Position numbers and translations under genes: made by a program | Notes under the pieces: generated by a model | Database searches by the model: none | What the model saw: only the letters and a program-made list of their open reading frames with translations | What the model was told of the DNA's origin: nothing | In this document: positions 34,041 through 43,443 of the stretch, piece after piece | How the letters are laid out: each line of letters begins with the position of its first letter | Position numbering within the stretch: position 1 is the first letter of the stretch | DNA from: Marimonas lutisalis | GTDB lineage: Bacteria > Pseudomonadota > Alphaproteobacteria > Rhodobacterales > Rhodobacteraceae | Direction of reading: 5' to 3' | DNA length: 64,000 bases | Assembly: GCF_005434965.1 (NCBI RefSeq) | Contig: NZ_SKCI01000001.1 | Location: 1,570,861 to 1,634,860 of the forward strand

Positions 34041-36935
34041 TTATGCTGCCGTGACCTTGCAGAGAGTCGCTTTCGTCTCCTGCATCTGGGTCACCGAGTC
34101 ATAGCCATAGGTCTGTGCCGTGTTCGAACTTTCGCCGAGCACATACGGGTCAGCCCCTTCGGGATACTTGTCCCTCAGGTCCTTGCCCTCGAAATGGCCG
34201 CCGAAGTGGAACGGCATGAAGACGACGCCTTCGCCGACCCGGTTCGTCACCATCGCCTTGACCTTGACCTTGGCGCCTTCGGCACCTTCGACCCAGACCG
34301 CGGCCCCGTCACGCACACCAAGGTTGTTGGCATCACGCGGGTTGATTTCGACAAACATGTCCTGCTGAAGCTCGGCCAACCAGGGGTTCGACCGGGTTTC
34401 GTCACCACCGCCTTCGTATTCCACGAGCCGGCCAGAGGTCAGGATCAGCGGATAGTCTTTGCTGAAATCCTTTTTCTGGATCGAGGCATACATGGTCGGA
34501 AGTCGATAGAACTTGCGGTCCTCATAGGTCGGATAATCCGCAACCAGGTCGCGCCGCGGCGTATAGAGCGGCTCGCGGTGGACCGGGATCGGATCCGGGA
34601 AGGTCCACACGACCGCCCGCGCCTTGGCATTGCCGAAGGGCGCACAGCCGTGCTTGATCGCAACCCGCTGGATACCGCCGGAAAGGTCGGTTTTCCAGTT
34701 GGTCTTGGGACCGGCCACAGCATCGATCGCAGCGCGCTCGTCATCCGTCAGATCCGAATCCCAACCCAGGTCCATCAGCATCTGCATGGTGAATTCCGGG
34801 TATCCATCCTGGATTTCCGACCCCACCGAGGCCACGCCATCGGCCAGCAGGTTATCGCCATCGCGTTCCACGCCGAAACGGGCGCGGAAGGTCAGGCCGC
34901 CTTCGGCAACCGGCTTGGACATGTCATAGAGGTTCGGCGTGCCCGGGTGGCCCATTTCGGGCGTCCCCCAGCATGGCCACGGCAGACCGTAGTATTCGCC
35001 ATCGTTCGGGCCGCCAACGGCCTGAAGCGTGGTCCGGTCGAACGTGTGCTGGTTCGCCATGTGCGACTTGATCCGCTCGGGCGACTGGCCGGTGTAGCCG
35101 ATCGTCCAGAGTCCGCGGTTGAACTCACGGGTGACACTTTCGATGTTCGGCGTGTTTTCGTCTTCCATCTCGATATTGCGGAAGAAACGATCTGCCCAAC
35201 CGAACTTGTTGGCGAACATGCCCATGATTTCATGGTCGGTCTTGGATTCGAACAGCGGATCGACCACCTGCTCGCGCCACTGGAACGAGCGATTCGACGC
35301 CGTGACGGAACCACGGGTTTCGAACTGCGTTGCCGCAGGGAGCAGATAGACGCCATCGGTCCGGTCGTGCAGCACCGCCGAAACCGTCGGGTACGGGTCC
35401 ACCACGACAAGCATGTCGAGCTTCTCCATCGCCGTCTTCATCTCTTTCAGGCGGGTCTGCGAGTTGGGCGCGTGGCCCCAGAGCACCATGGCGCGGACAT
35501 TGTCCGGCTGATCCATGTTGTCCTTGTTCTCCAGGATGCCGTCGATCCAGCGTGATACCGGAATACCGGTCAGGTTCTGCAAAGACTTTTCCTTGCCGTC
35601 GGCACCGGTGGTCTTGGCAAACTGGTTGCCCAGCCATTCGGGATCTTCGCCCCAGACACGGGCCCAGTGCGCCCAGGCACCGGCCGACAGGCCATAATAG
35701 CCTGGCAGCGTGTGCGACAGAACACCAAGATCGGTCGCGCCCTGCACGTTGTCGTGGCCCCGGAAAATGTTGGTGCCACCACCCGAGGCGCCCATGTTGC
35801 CAAGGGCCAGCTGCAGGATGCAGTAGGCGCGGGTGTTGTTGTTGCCGTTGGTGTGCTGCGTGCCGCCCATGCACCAGATCACCGTGCCGGGACGGTTGTT
35901 GGCCATGGTCCGGGCGACGCGGCGCAGCTGCGATCCGGGGGCTCCGGTCACACGCTCCACCTCCTCGGGGGTCCACTTGGCCACTTCCTCGCGGATCTGA
36001 TCCATGCCCCAGACACGGGTGCGGATGAACTCCTTGTCCTCCCAGCCGTTTTCGAAGATGTGCCACAGGATGCCCCATACCAGGGCAACGTCGGTGCCCG
36101 GACGGAAGCGCACATACTCGTCGGCATGGCTGGCCGTACGGGTAAAGCGCGGGTCACACACGATCAGCGGTGCGTTGTTCTGCTCCTTAGCGCGCAGAAC
36201 ATGCAGCAGCGAGACAGGGTGCGCCTCGGCCGGGTTGCCGCCGATGATGAAGATGGCCTTGGAGTTGTGGATGTCATTGTAGGAGTTGGTCATGGCGCCG
36301 TAGCCCCATGTATTCGCAACGCCCGCAACGGTGGTCGAGTGGCAGATACGCGCCTGGTGGTCCACGTTGTTGGTACCCCAGTAGGCCGCGAATTTGCGGA
36401 ACAGATAGGCCTGTTCGTTGTTGTGCTTGGCCGAACCGAGCCAATACACGCTGTCAGGTCCGCTTTCGTCACGGATCTTTATCATGCCGTCGCCGATCTC
36501 GTTGATCGCCTGTTCCCAGCTGATCCGTTTCCACTCGCCACCCTCTTTTTTCATCGGGTATTTCAGGCGGCGTTCGCCGTGGGCGTGCTCGCGCACCGCT
36601 GCGCCCTTGGCGCAATGCGCTCCGAGGTTGAACGGGCTGTCCCAGCCGGGCTCCTGCCCGACCCAGACGCCATCGCTGACTTCCGCGATGACGGTACATC
36701 CCACCGAACAGTGGGTGCAGACAGATTTCTTGAGCTCAACCGCGCCGGTTGCCGCGGATGCTGCATTCGCACGGGTCACGGTGCCGCCCGTCGCGGCAAT
36801 CGCCGTCAGGCCCCCGATCGCCAGACCAGAACCGCGCAGGAACGCACGGCGGTCGACCGAGGCGTTACCCACCTCGGAAAGGAGCGAAGTCCGCTGGGGG
36901 CGTCGCGCAACCCCGTTGGTCTTTTTCCTCAACAT
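34041..36935 (-). CDS. Formate dehydrogenase alpha subunit (periplasmic, Cys-type)
   Basis: A 964-residue bis-MGD enzyme of the FdnG/FdoG family. A twin-arginine signal is at RR 29-30 (DRRAFLRGSGLAIGG). The 4Fe-4S ligands are C73, C76, C80 and C108. The active-site residue is C198 in QARICHSTTVAG, so cysteine replaces the selenocysteine of E. coli, and the neighbouring His is kept. It oxidises formate to CO2 in the periplasm after folded export by Tat. The metal could be Mo or W; the linked tungstate transporter makes W a real possibility. First large gene of the FDH operon, preceded by the TAT small protein. Confidence 0.94.
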   Translation of the reverse strand: MLRKKTNGVARRPQRTSLLSEVGNASVDRRAFLRGSGLAIGGLTAIAATGGTVTRANAASAATGAVELKKSVCTHCSVGCTVIAEVSDGVWVGQEPGWDSPFNLGAHCAKGAAVREHAHGERRLKYPMKKEGGEWKRISWEQAINEIGDGMIKIRDESGPDSVYWLGSAKHNNEQAYLFRKFAAYWGTNNVDHQARICHSTTVAGVANTWGYGAMTNSYNDIHNSKAIFIIGGNPAEAHPVSLLHVLRAKEQNNAPLIVCDPRFTRTASHADEYVRFRPGTDVALVWGILWHIFENGWEDKEFIRTRVWGMDQIREEVAKWTPEEVERVTGAPGSQLRRVARTMANNRPGTVIWCMGGTQHTNGNNNTRAYCILQLALGNMGASGGGTNIFRGHDNVQGATDLGVLSHTLPGYYGLSAGAWAHWARVWGEDPEWLGNQFAKTTGADGKEKSLQNLTGIPVSRWIDGILENKDNMDQPDNVRAMVLWGHAPNSQTRLKEMKTAMEKLDMLVVVDPYPTVSAVLHDRTDGVYLLPAATQFETRGSVTASNRSFQWREQVVDPLFESKTDHEIMGMFANKFGWADRFFRNIEMEDENTPNIESVTREFNRGLWTIGYTGQSPERIKSHMANQHTFDRTTLQAVGGPNDGEYYGLPWPCWGTPEMGHPGTPNLYDMSKPVAEGGLTFRARFGVERDGDNLLADGVASVGSEIQDGYPEFTMQMLMDLGWDSDLTDDERAAIDAVAGPKTNWKTDLSGGIQRVAIKHGCAPFGNAKARAVVWTFPDPIPVHREPLYTPRRDLVADYPTYEDRKFYRLPTMYASIQKKDFSKDYPLILTSGRLVEYEGGGDETRSNPWLAELQQDMFVEINPRDANNLGVRDGAAVWVEGAEGAKVKVKAMVTNRVGEGVVFMPFHFGGHFEGKDLRDKYPEGADPYVLGESSNTAQTYGYDSVTQMQETKATLCKVTAA

Positions 36936-37045
36936 GTTTCAATCTCCCTTGCTCGCAGGCAATTGATCCCGCTTGCTTGGTTTCCGCAATGGCCTTGCTG
37001 GCAGTCGGGCGTCACGCAACCAGTCGCCGAAGGCCGGTGTCACAG

Positions 37046-37064
37046 GGCCCGGACGTGCCGGGCC
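37046..37064. terminator. Short GC hairpin downstream of the TAT small-protein gene
   Basis: GGCCCGG pairs with CCGGGCC across five bases in the gap between the TAT small-protein gene and the alpha subunit gene. There is no U-run. It may attenuate or process the transcript between the accessory genes and the structural genes. Confidence 0.4.
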
Positions 37065-37074
37065 ATGCATTTGC

Positions 37075-37263
37075 TCAGAACTTCGCCGAAGCGAAATACG
37101 CCCGCGTATGGGCGGTATCCTGCATCTTGTCCGAAGTAAGATCAGGTTCGGCCGCTTCCGCGGTCGTCGCCGAGGTCGCCACGACAACAGCCGCAGCCGG
37201 CGCTGCCGTTCCGGCAAGTTTCAGGAAGTCGCGGCGCGTTGCGCCTTCTTCCGGTTTCATCAA
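37075..37263 (-). CDS. Formate dehydrogenase-region TAT-signal small protein
   Basis: A 62-residue protein with a twin-arginine motif TRRDFLKLAG, an Ala-rich hydrophobic segment and a short mature tail ending AHTRAYFASAKF. This matches the small family found next to periplasmic formate dehydrogenases (sometimes called FdhX). Its function is unproven; it may travel with or escort the alpha subunit through Tat. A clear purine stretch (GAGGAGG) precedes the start. Confidence 0.85.
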   Translation of the reverse strand: MMKPEEGATRRDFLKLAGTAAPAAAVVVATSATTAEAAEPDLTSDKMQDTAHTRAYFASAKF

Positions 37264-37345
37264 GGTTCCTCCTCTTGCATATGACGGTCTCCCGCCGATA
37301 GTGACCGCCAGGCTTAGGTGCCCGATGGTCGAAGCCCTTTATCTT

Positions 37346-37948
37346 CTATCGCCCCAGTCGAAACGCCTCGGACTCGATTTCCATGAAAATGCGGCCGATG
37401 GTTCCCACCGGCGCATAGAAAACAGATCCCTTTGCAGCCTCTAGGTCCGAAAAGAAGTGTCCCGCCCAAGGGCCGATGTGGCGATCAAAGAATGTCTTTT
37501 GCTCGTCCAGCGCCGCCGGAGTAGCGAAACGCCCCGCGATCATCGCACCCATCATCTCCATCAGGCTCGCGATATTGTCCTCGGGTTCGAAAACGTTCTG
37601 CGCCCGGGCCAGCCCCCGGGCCGTCATGTCCTGCCGCAGCAGCGCCAGCGGTTTTTCATTCAGAAATCCGGTCAGATAGTAACTTGCATAGGGCAGCAAT
37701 TCGCCACGGCCCAATCCGATGAACAGGCGATTGTATTCACTTTCAACCGATTTCGGCTTGGTAATCCTGGCCACCTTGGCCAGCGTGTTGATCGCCTGAC
37801 CCAAATCGCCACCGTCCCCGGACAAACCCGCCGTCTGGGCCAGCAGCATCTGGTCAGGCGGCCCAGCCAAGATCAGACCGAGAAAATTGTAAAGATCGGC
37901 CCTGAGGCGATCCTCTTCGGCAATTCGGCTTTGGGGGGCAGCAGTCAT
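37346..37948 (-). CDS. TorD/DmsD-family molecular chaperone
   Basis: A 200-residue all-helical protein. RADLYNFLGLILAGPPDQMLL at the start, VESEYNRLFIGLGRGELLPYASYY in the middle and a short C-terminal helix fit the TorD family, and the E-YxxLF-G-G region is the family core. Such chaperones bind the Tat signal and help cofactor insertion before export. Placement beside the FDH alpha gene and the TAT small protein points to FDH as its client. Confidence 0.87.
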   Translation of the reverse strand: MTAAPQSRIAEEDRLRADLYNFLGLILAGPPDQMLLAQTAGLSGDGGDLGQAINTLAKVARITKPKSVESEYNRLFIGLGRGELLPYASYYLTGFLNEKPLALLRQDMTARGLARAQNVFEPEDNIASLMEMMGAMIAGRFATPAALDEQKTFFDRHIGPWAGHFFSDLEAAKGSVFYAPVGTIGRIFMEIESEAFRLGR

Positions 37949-37957
37949 CTCTATCCT

Positions 37958-38539
37958 TCAGGTCTCGAATTCGAAGCGCATGCGCCGGCCCGTCGCGGTC
38001 CGCGGGGCGGGTTCCGGCTCGGGTTCTGCTTCGACCGAGGCGGTTTCTTCATTTACTTCTGACTCTTCTAGCACGTCCGGAGCATAAATGTCTTCCACTT
38101 CCGGCTGCTCGTCGGGTTCTGCGACGTCATTCACGTCCTGATCCACCTCCGGCGACAACTCTTCGAGTTGAACGAACATGCCCTTGCCGACCTGGTAGAC
38201 CGTCTGCAAGTTTTCCACCACCGTCGCTGCATCGGTGAAATCTTCACCGTAATCGACCAGCCCGTCGACATTGGCGAGAACGGGATTCATCCGCCACAGG
38301 CGTCGCAGCGCGCGGGTTTTCAGCCGCTCGGGCAACGACGCCTTGAGAAAGGCGCGCACATCCTCGCTCGTTTCCAGCGCCTCCGGTTCCGGAAACCCGG
38401 CCTCCTGCAGTAATTCCTCATCGGTACGTTGCTCAAGCGCCGCCTCCTGCTGCTCCCGCAAGGCCTCGCTCTGCGCCATGTCCTCGGCCTGGGCTTCGGC
38501 GGCGACGGCCGCTTTGCGACGAGACCAGAAATCGCTCAT
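37958..38539 (-). CDS. DUF3306 family protein
   Basis: A 193-residue protein starting MSDFWSRRKAAVAAEAQAE, the standard DUF3306 start, with LPERLKTRALRRLWRMNPVL and VDGLVDYGEDFTDA as core. The C-terminal third is very acidic and low in complexity. The function is unknown; the family occurs almost only in formate dehydrogenase islands with DUF3305. It overlaps the DUF3305 gene by four bases. Confidence 0.88.
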   Translation of the reverse strand: MSDFWSRRKAAVAAEAQAEDMAQSEALREQQEAALEQRTDEELLQEAGFPEPEALETSEDVRAFLKASLPERLKTRALRRLWRMNPVLANVDGLVDYGEDFTDAATVVENLQTVYQVGKGMFVQLEELSPEVDQDVNDVAEPDEQPEVEDIYAPDVLEESEVNEETASVEAEPEPEPAPRTATGRRMRFEFET

Positions 38540-39081
38540 ATCAGGCGCCTCCGCTTCAGCGCCGGAGAGGCATAGATATCCGCATCCTTGCGTATGCGCG
38601 GGTCGCCGATTCCATCCTGCAACAGGTCGATCCGCTTCTTGTCCCGCCGCCGTTTCACGAAAGCTTCGTCTTCATGATAGGCCTCGACGAAATCCCGGAT
38701 CCAGGCAACCAGGCCGTGCGGCATTGGCACCTTCTCGACGATCTCTTCTCCGCTATCGGTATAGTCCTGCGCTTCGTATGGTGACGCGGTCACCAACACG
38801 ACATCGAGCGGATAATCCCCCTCACCGTCCCGCAGTACGACATACAGACTGGGGACTTCGGCGGACAACCCGTGCAGATAGGCTTCTGTTTCAGCGCCAT
38901 GAAGCTCCAGGGTCACGGTCGCAGCGTGATATTCCACCGCCTCGCCTTCGCGGCGCAGTTCGCGCCACTCGACCGGACCAGCACCCGGAAGCACCGCAGT
39001 GGCGGTCCAGTTCCATGGCACCCACTTTGTCACACCCGGCGCCTTGCGCAGGACGACACCGACCGGCATCGTGAGATACAT
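38536..39081 (-). CDS. DUF3305 family protein
   Basis: A 181-residue protein with MPVGVVLRKAPGVTKWVPWNW at the N-terminus, ETEAYLHGLSAEVPSLYVVLR and VAWIRDFVEAYHEDEAFVKRRR, as in DUF3305. The function is unknown; it is paired with DUF3306 in FDH islands and may assist maturation. Start taken at 39081; 39069 is also possible because neither has a strong ribosome-binding site. It is the first gene of the minus FDH operon. Confidence 0.85.
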   Translation of the reverse strand: MYLTMPVGVVLRKAPGVTKWVPWNWTATAVLPGAGPVEWRELRREGEAVEYHAATVTLELHGAETEAYLHGLSAEVPSLYVVLRDGEGDYPLDVVLVTASPYEAQDYTDSGEEIVEKVPMPHGLVAWIRDFVEAYHEDEAFVKRRRDKKRIDLLQDGIGDPRIRKDADIYASPALKRRRLI

Positions 39082-39438
39082 TTCGGGATTGTGTATCAAA
39101 CGACAGGCTCCTCCCCTGTTACAAGAGTGACCCAACCACGCGATTTGGCAAAGCACTTTTTTGAAAACGCCACGTTTTGCGGAAAAGAACTATCTGAAAT
39201 GCGCTTTTTCTCTTCCGCCCCGCGCGAGTCTGGTGGAATATTGCCAAAACCTGTTGTTTCCTTTGCTGGAGCATGCGCGAGTCGACGTCGAGTCGCTGGG
39301 CTGTTCGGGTTTGAAACAACTCACGCACTGGCAACTGACTGGCGGAAAACCGGTTGAGGGCCTTCGCGAATTATGACTAGCATCGCACGGAACGGCGCGG
39401 AAACAAAGCGCTCAAAGGGCACGTCCAACGGGAACACC
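39082..39438. promoter_or_regulatory. 357-base divergent control region of the FDH island
   Basis: This gap separates the minus FDH operon from the plus-strand ferredoxin-like gene and must contain both promoters. At 39277-39296 an imperfect inverted repeat with core TCGACGTCGA is visible and could be an operator. A plus-strand frame at 39161-39376 codes for 71 unrecognised residues and ends 62 bases before the next start; I do not call it a gene. No clear sigma-54 or FNR site was seen. Confidence 0.45.
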
Positions 39439-41388
39439 ATGTCTAAGACCTTGATAACATGCGATTGCATGAGCAGCCAGACCATAGATGCCAAAGGGCT
39501 GGCCGAAACGACTGGCCTTGATGTGCCGAGAGCGTGCTCGGCGCTTTGCACCACCCAAATCGACAAAGCGGCGGACGCGCTTGCAAAAGGGAATGCCATT
39601 TTCTGCTGCACACAGGAAGGCCGCGTGTTCGAGGCCCTGGCCGACGAACTGGACCTTCCCGCCCCGCCTCTGCTGGATATCCGCGACAGGGCCGGCTGGA
39701 CCGCGGACGAGGCCCCGACCCTGCCCAAGATGTCGGCCCTTGTTGCCGAAGCCCTGTTGCCGGCTTCCCCTCAGAAATCCGTCGACGTCATCTCGGAGGG
39801 GCTTTGCCTGATCCTCGGCCCCGGGGACGTGGCGCTTGAAGCGGCCCATACATTGAAAGACCACCTGGGCGTAACCGTCCTGCTGAGCGAGGCCGGCGAT
39901 CTGCCTGACACCCGGGAGTTCGACATCGTGATCGGACGGCTGCGCCGGGCAAGCGGCGCATTGGGACAGTTCAGCGTGGTCATCGATTCGTTGCAGCAGG
40001 TCCAGCCGGGCGGGCGCGGCGCGTTTTCGCTGAGCGAACCACGCGATGGCGGGCGGACCGAATGCGACATCATCCTTGACCTGCGCAGGGACTCACCACT
40101 CTTCCCGTCGCCCGAAAAGCGCGAGGGATATCTGCGCGCCGATCCAGGCCGGCCCTCTGCAGTGGCCGACGCGGTCCTGACCGCGTCACATCTGGTCGGA
40201 ACCTTTGAAAAGCCGCTCTACGTCCGAAATGAACCGCTCTTCTGCGCGCATTCCCGCGCCGAGAAAACCGGCTGCACGCGCTGTCTCGATCTCTGCCCGA
40301 CAGGTGCAATCATGCCGGACGGAGACCATGTCACTGTCGACCCGATGATCTGTGCTGGATGCGGGGCCTGCTCCGCGGCATGCCCCTCTGGCGCGATCAG
40401 CTACGACGCCCCGGCGGTCGATCTGACCATGCGCCGGATACAGACCCTGGCCAAGGCCTACCTGAACGCTGGCGGAACTGCCCCGCGCCTGCTGGTCCAT
40501 GACAGCCACGGGACCGAAATGATCAAGCTGGGCGCTCGTTACGGGCGCGGATTGCCTGCCGACGTGATCCCGGTGGAGATGCCCGCGATCGGCGCTATTG
40601 GACACGCTGAAATGGTGGCCGCCCTTGCCGCGGGTTTTGCCTCGGTCTCACTTCTGCCGGGGCCCGGCGCTGACCGGCTGGCTTTGCAGGCACAATGCGA
40701 TCTTTCCTGCGCGATCGGCGGCGCGAACAAGGTCACGCTTCTAGATCTGGACGACCCCGACGCACTGTCCGATCACCTCTTCGACGAAACAGTCCCCGAC
40801 GCCGTGGCCAACCCTGTTCGTCCGATCGGCACGCGCCGCCAGATCACCCGTCAGGCCGCACGGGCGCTGCATCCGGATACGGATCGGATTGCTCTCCCCG
40901 ATGGGGCACCCTATGGCGCCGTGCTCGTCGATACGGATGCCTGCACGTTGTGCCTGTCATGCGTTTCCCTCTGCCCGTCGGGCGCACTTGTCGACAACCC
41001 GGACGCCCCGCAACTGCGGTTTCAGGAGGACGCCTGCCTGCAATGCGGACTTTGCGCCAATGTCTGCCCCGAAGACGCGATCGCCTACGAGCCGCGCCTC
41101 GATCTGACGGATGCAGCCCTGTCACAGAAAATCCTGAACGAGGAAGAACCCTTTGCCTGCGTTGAATGCGGTGCTCTTTTCGGGGTGAAATCCACCATCG
41201 AGAAGATCACCGAGAAGCTGACCAATCACTCCATGTTCGCGGATGAAGGCAAGCTCAGGATGATCCAGATGTGCGACAATTGCCGGGTGAACGCGCAGTA
41301 TCATTCGACGGATAACCCGTTTCAGGGCGGAGAGCGGCCGCGGCCGCGCACGACCGACGACTATCTGTCAAAACGGCGCGATCACTGA
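39439..41388 (+). CDS. Large 4Fe-4S ferredoxin-like protein of the FDH island
   Basis: A 649-residue cytosolic protein. It starts MSKTLITCDCMSSQTIDAKG with Cys-rich spacing (CDC, CSALC, CC), then a central region with CTRCLDLCP, CAGCGACSAACP, then CTLCLSCVSLCP and CLQCGLCANVCP, giving four ferredoxin motifs. A C-terminal CVECGALFG and CDNCR pair may bind another metal. Proteins of this layout accompany alphaproteobacterial FDH and are annotated only as 4Fe-4S proteins. An electron link between cytosolic metabolism and FDH maturation or output is inferred. The start is the ATG after ACGGGAAC. Confidence 0.82.
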   Translation: MSKTLITCDCMSSQTIDAKGLAETTGLDVPRACSALCTTQIDKAADALAKGNAIFCCTQEGRVFEALADELDLPAPPLLDIRDRAGWTADEAPTLPKMSALVAEALLPASPQKSVDVISEGLCLILGPGDVALEAAHTLKDHLGVTVLLSEAGDLPDTREFDIVIGRLRRASGALGQFSVVIDSLQQVQPGGRGAFSLSEPRDGGRTECDIILDLRRDSPLFPSPEKREGYLRADPGRPSAVADAVLTASHLVGTFEKPLYVRNEPLFCAHSRAEKTGCTRCLDLCPTGAIMPDGDHVTVDPMICAGCGACSAACPSGAISYDAPAVDLTMRRIQTLAKAYLNAGGTAPRLLVHDSHGTEMIKLGARYGRGLPADVIPVEMPAIGAIGHAEMVAALAAGFASVSLLPGPGADRLALQAQCDLSCAIGGANKVTLLDLDDPDALSDHLFDETVPDAVANPVRPIGTRRQITRQAARALHPDTDRIALPDGAPYGAVLVDTDACTLCLSCVSLCPSGALVDNPDAPQLRFQEDACLQCGLCANVCPEDAIAYEPRLDLTDAALSQKILNEEEPFACVECGALFGVKSTIEKITEKLTNHSMFADEGKLRMIQMCDNCRVNAQYHSTDNPFQGGERPRPRTTDDYLSKRRDH

Positions 41389-42131
41389 TGCTCCAATGGC
41401 GCGCCCAGATCCGCTGCGGCCATCGTCGCGACATAGGCCAGAACGGCCTCCACCTCCTCCAGTGTCATGGTGAGCGGCATGATGGGCGATGGCCGATCCT
41501 CCGGAAATGGCAGGGTTACCCCCTCGATCACCGTGAACGACGGGTGCGGGTTGAGTACGTAGAACGCCGCGAAGCGGTCCTCCCAATCCGGCAGGCTGCG
41601 CAGCACCGCAAAGCTTGGGGTCGAGCCAATTCCGGACATGCGGTTTTCATCGTCGACGCGGTGGCAACGAATGCATTTGGCACGCGAAACCACGAGACCG
41701 ACCTCGGCAGAGCCGTTCCTTTCAATCTCGGCGACTTGGCGCTTCGATTCTTTCGGAGGGGCGAATATCGTATTGCCGTCCGGCGCGTATCCGATCACCG
41801 TGCGCCGGCCGATATCCGACGTCAGCCAATCCGCAAACCGGATTGCGCCCGGATGATCCGGCCTGTTCATGCTCACGCGCCACGTTTTTCCCACGCCATG
41901 AAACAGCGCCCGACCGGCATCGCCCAGAACCAGATCAGCTTGTGCCGGGTCCGGCACCAGTTCGACGCGGACCTGCGTCTTGAGCGAAAACCGCGGGCCG
42001 ATGAATTTCAGCAGCCCCGTTTCAATCAAAACCTCTGGCGCGTAAACACGCACCAGGCGGTCATCGGCCAGGGCGGCGAAAGACATCAGGCCAAAGGCCA
42101 CGACGATCACGAAGGCACGCAATCCAGACAT
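41382..42131 (-). CDS. Exported cytochrome c with a shrunken TupA-like binding domain
   Basis: A 249-residue protein with a signal peptide (residues 1-22), a middle region resembling both ends of the tungstate-binding protein TupA, and a C-terminal c-type heme domain (C153, C156, H157 in CIRCH). RVYAPEVLIETGLLKFIGPR lines up with the start of mature TupA, and AIRFADWLTSDIGRRTVIGY with the TupA end; the central lobe of about 130 residues is missing. Binding of an oxyanion, or loss of binding, are both possible. It is convergent with the ferredoxin-like gene (stops overlap by seven bases). Confidence 0.8.
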   Translation of the reverse strand: MSGLRAFVIVVAFGLMSFAALADDRLVRVYAPEVLIETGLLKFIGPRFSLKTQVRVELVPDPAQADLVLGDAGRALFHGVGKTWRVSMNRPDHPGAIRFADWLTSDIGRRTVIGYAPDGNTIFAPPKESKRQVAEIERNGSAEVGLVVSRAKCIRCHRVDDENRMSGIGSTPSFAVLRSLPDWEDRFAAFYVLNPHPSFTVIEGVTLPFPEDRPSPIMPLTMTLEEVEAVLAYVATMAAADLGAPLEHQ

Positions 42132-42188
42132 GGCGTCAGCCTAGGCGCCAAATCCGGCCCGCGTCAATTCTGAGAAAGGGAGAACGAA

Positions 42189-42377
42189 ATGAGCGAAGAT
42201 TTCAACATGTCGATGCGCAAATTCCTCAAACAGGTAGGCGTGACCTCGCAGCAGGCCATCGAAGACGCCCTCCGCAAGGCCGATACCAGCGGCAAGAGTT
42301 ACGCCGTCAAGGCCGTCGTCACCATCGAAGAGCTGGGTATGACGCATGAGGTCACGGGCGAAATCAAGAGCGAGTGA
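42189..42377 (+). CDS. DUF6494 family small protein
   Basis: A 62-residue protein, MSEDFNMSMRKFLKQVGVTS with VVTIEELGMTHEVTGEI at the C-terminus, recognised as DUF6494. Function unknown. AAGGGAGA lies at good distance before the ATG. It is the first gene of a four-gene set ending at 44623, four bases upstream of the Mrp start. Confidence 0.8.
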   Translation: MSEDFNMSMRKFLKQVGVTSQQAIEDALRKADTSGKSYAVKAVVTIEELGMTHEVTGEIKSE

Positions 42378-42381
42378 CACA

Positions 42382-43443
42382 GTGGCCAGCAGAGACAAGG
42401 TTCTTGAAACACTCAAGTCCATCGCCGACCCGGTTGCGGGCAGCGATATCGTGGCAAGCGGCGTGGTGCGGGCTCTGAACGTCGACGGAGGCACGGTTCG
42501 CTTCGTTATGGAAATCGCCCCTTCGCACGCGCAGGCCTATGCAAGTGTAAAGGAACAGGCCGAGCAGAAGCTGGGCGCGCTTGATGGCATTGAAACGGTG
42601 GCTATCGTGCTGACTGGCCATAGCGACAAGGCGCCACCGGATCTCAAACCCACGCGCCCGGCGCAACCGCAAGGTCCGCAAGAGATCCCCGGCGTAGACC
42701 GGATTGTCGCCATCGCCAGTGGCAAGGGCGGCGTCGGAAAATCCACGGTTTCGGCCAACCTCGCCTGCGCGCTCGCGCAGCAGGGTCGCCGTGTCGGGCT
42801 TCTGGATGCCGACATCTACGGCCCGTCTCAGCCGCGCATGCTGGGCGTCTCGGGGCGGCCCGCCTCGCCGGATGGCAAGATCATCCTGCCAATGCGCAAT
42901 CACGGCGTTACGATGATGTCGATCGGCCTGATGACAAATGAGGACCAGGCCGTGGTCTGGCGCGGCCCGATGCTGATGGGAGCGCTGCAGCAGATGATGA
43001 TGCAGGTGCAATGGGGCGCGCTCGATGTGCTGCTTGTCGATCTGCCGCCGGGCACGGGCGACGTGCAGATGACACTTGCCCAAAAAGCGCGGGTCGACGG
43101 CGCGTTGATCGTTTCGACGCCACAGGACATGGCACTGCTCGACGTGCGCAAAGGCATCGCGATGTTTCAGCAGATGAACGTGCCGATCCTCGGCATGATT
43201 GAAAACATGTCGACGCATATCTGCTCGAAATGCGGCCACGAGGAACACATCTTCGGCCATGGCGGCGTCGCCCGCGAGGCCGAGAAACTGGGCGTGCCGC
43301 TTCTGGCCGAACTGCCGCTCGACATGCAGACCCGGCTTGCCGCCGACGGCGGCGCCCCTGTGACGGTCAGCGCACCCGATAGCGCCCAGGCCAAGGCATT
43401 TCAGGCACTTGCGGCAGCCCTGGTCGATCTGGGGGCGGCATGA
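42382..43443 (+). CDS. Mrp/ApbC-family iron-sulfur carrier P-loop ATPase
   Basis: A 353-residue Mrp protein. The N-terminal DUF59-like domain (residues 1-85) is followed by the deviant Walker A SGKGGVGKSTVSANLACALA, then LLDADIYGPSQPRML and a C-terminal pair of cysteines CSKCGHEEHIFG that binds an Fe-S cluster. It carries clusters to target apoproteins. The nearby iron-sulfur-rich FDH genes are plausible targets; this is inferred. Translation starts at a GTG, four bases after the DUF6494 stop. Confidence 0.92.
   Translation: MASRDKVLETLKSIADPVAGSDIVASGVVRALNVDGGTVRFVMEIAPSHAQAYASVKEQAEQKLGALDGIETVAIVLTGHSDKAPPDLKPTRPAQPQGPQEIPGVDRIVAIASGKGGVGKSTVSANLACALAQQGRRVGLLDADIYGPSQPRMLGVSGRPASPDGKIILPMRNHGVTMMSIGLMTNEDQAVVWRGPMLMGALQQMMMQVQWGALDVLLVDLPPGTGDVQMTLAQKARVDGALIVSTPQDMALLDVRKGIAMFQQMNVPILGMIENMSTHICSKCGHEEHIFGHGGVAREAEKLGVPLLAELPLDMQTRLAADGGAPVTVSAPDSAQAKAFQALAAALVDLGAA

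Noticed and set aside
37046..37064. Hairpin as a complete transcription terminator before the FDH alpha gene
   Set aside because: No U-run on the minus strand and the genes on both sides belong to one functional operon; kept only as a possible attenuator.
39161..39376. A 71-residue plus-strand frame upstream of the ferredoxin-like gene
   Set aside because: No ribosome-binding site, no recognised domain and no signal peptide; it lies in a region expected to contain two divergent promoters.
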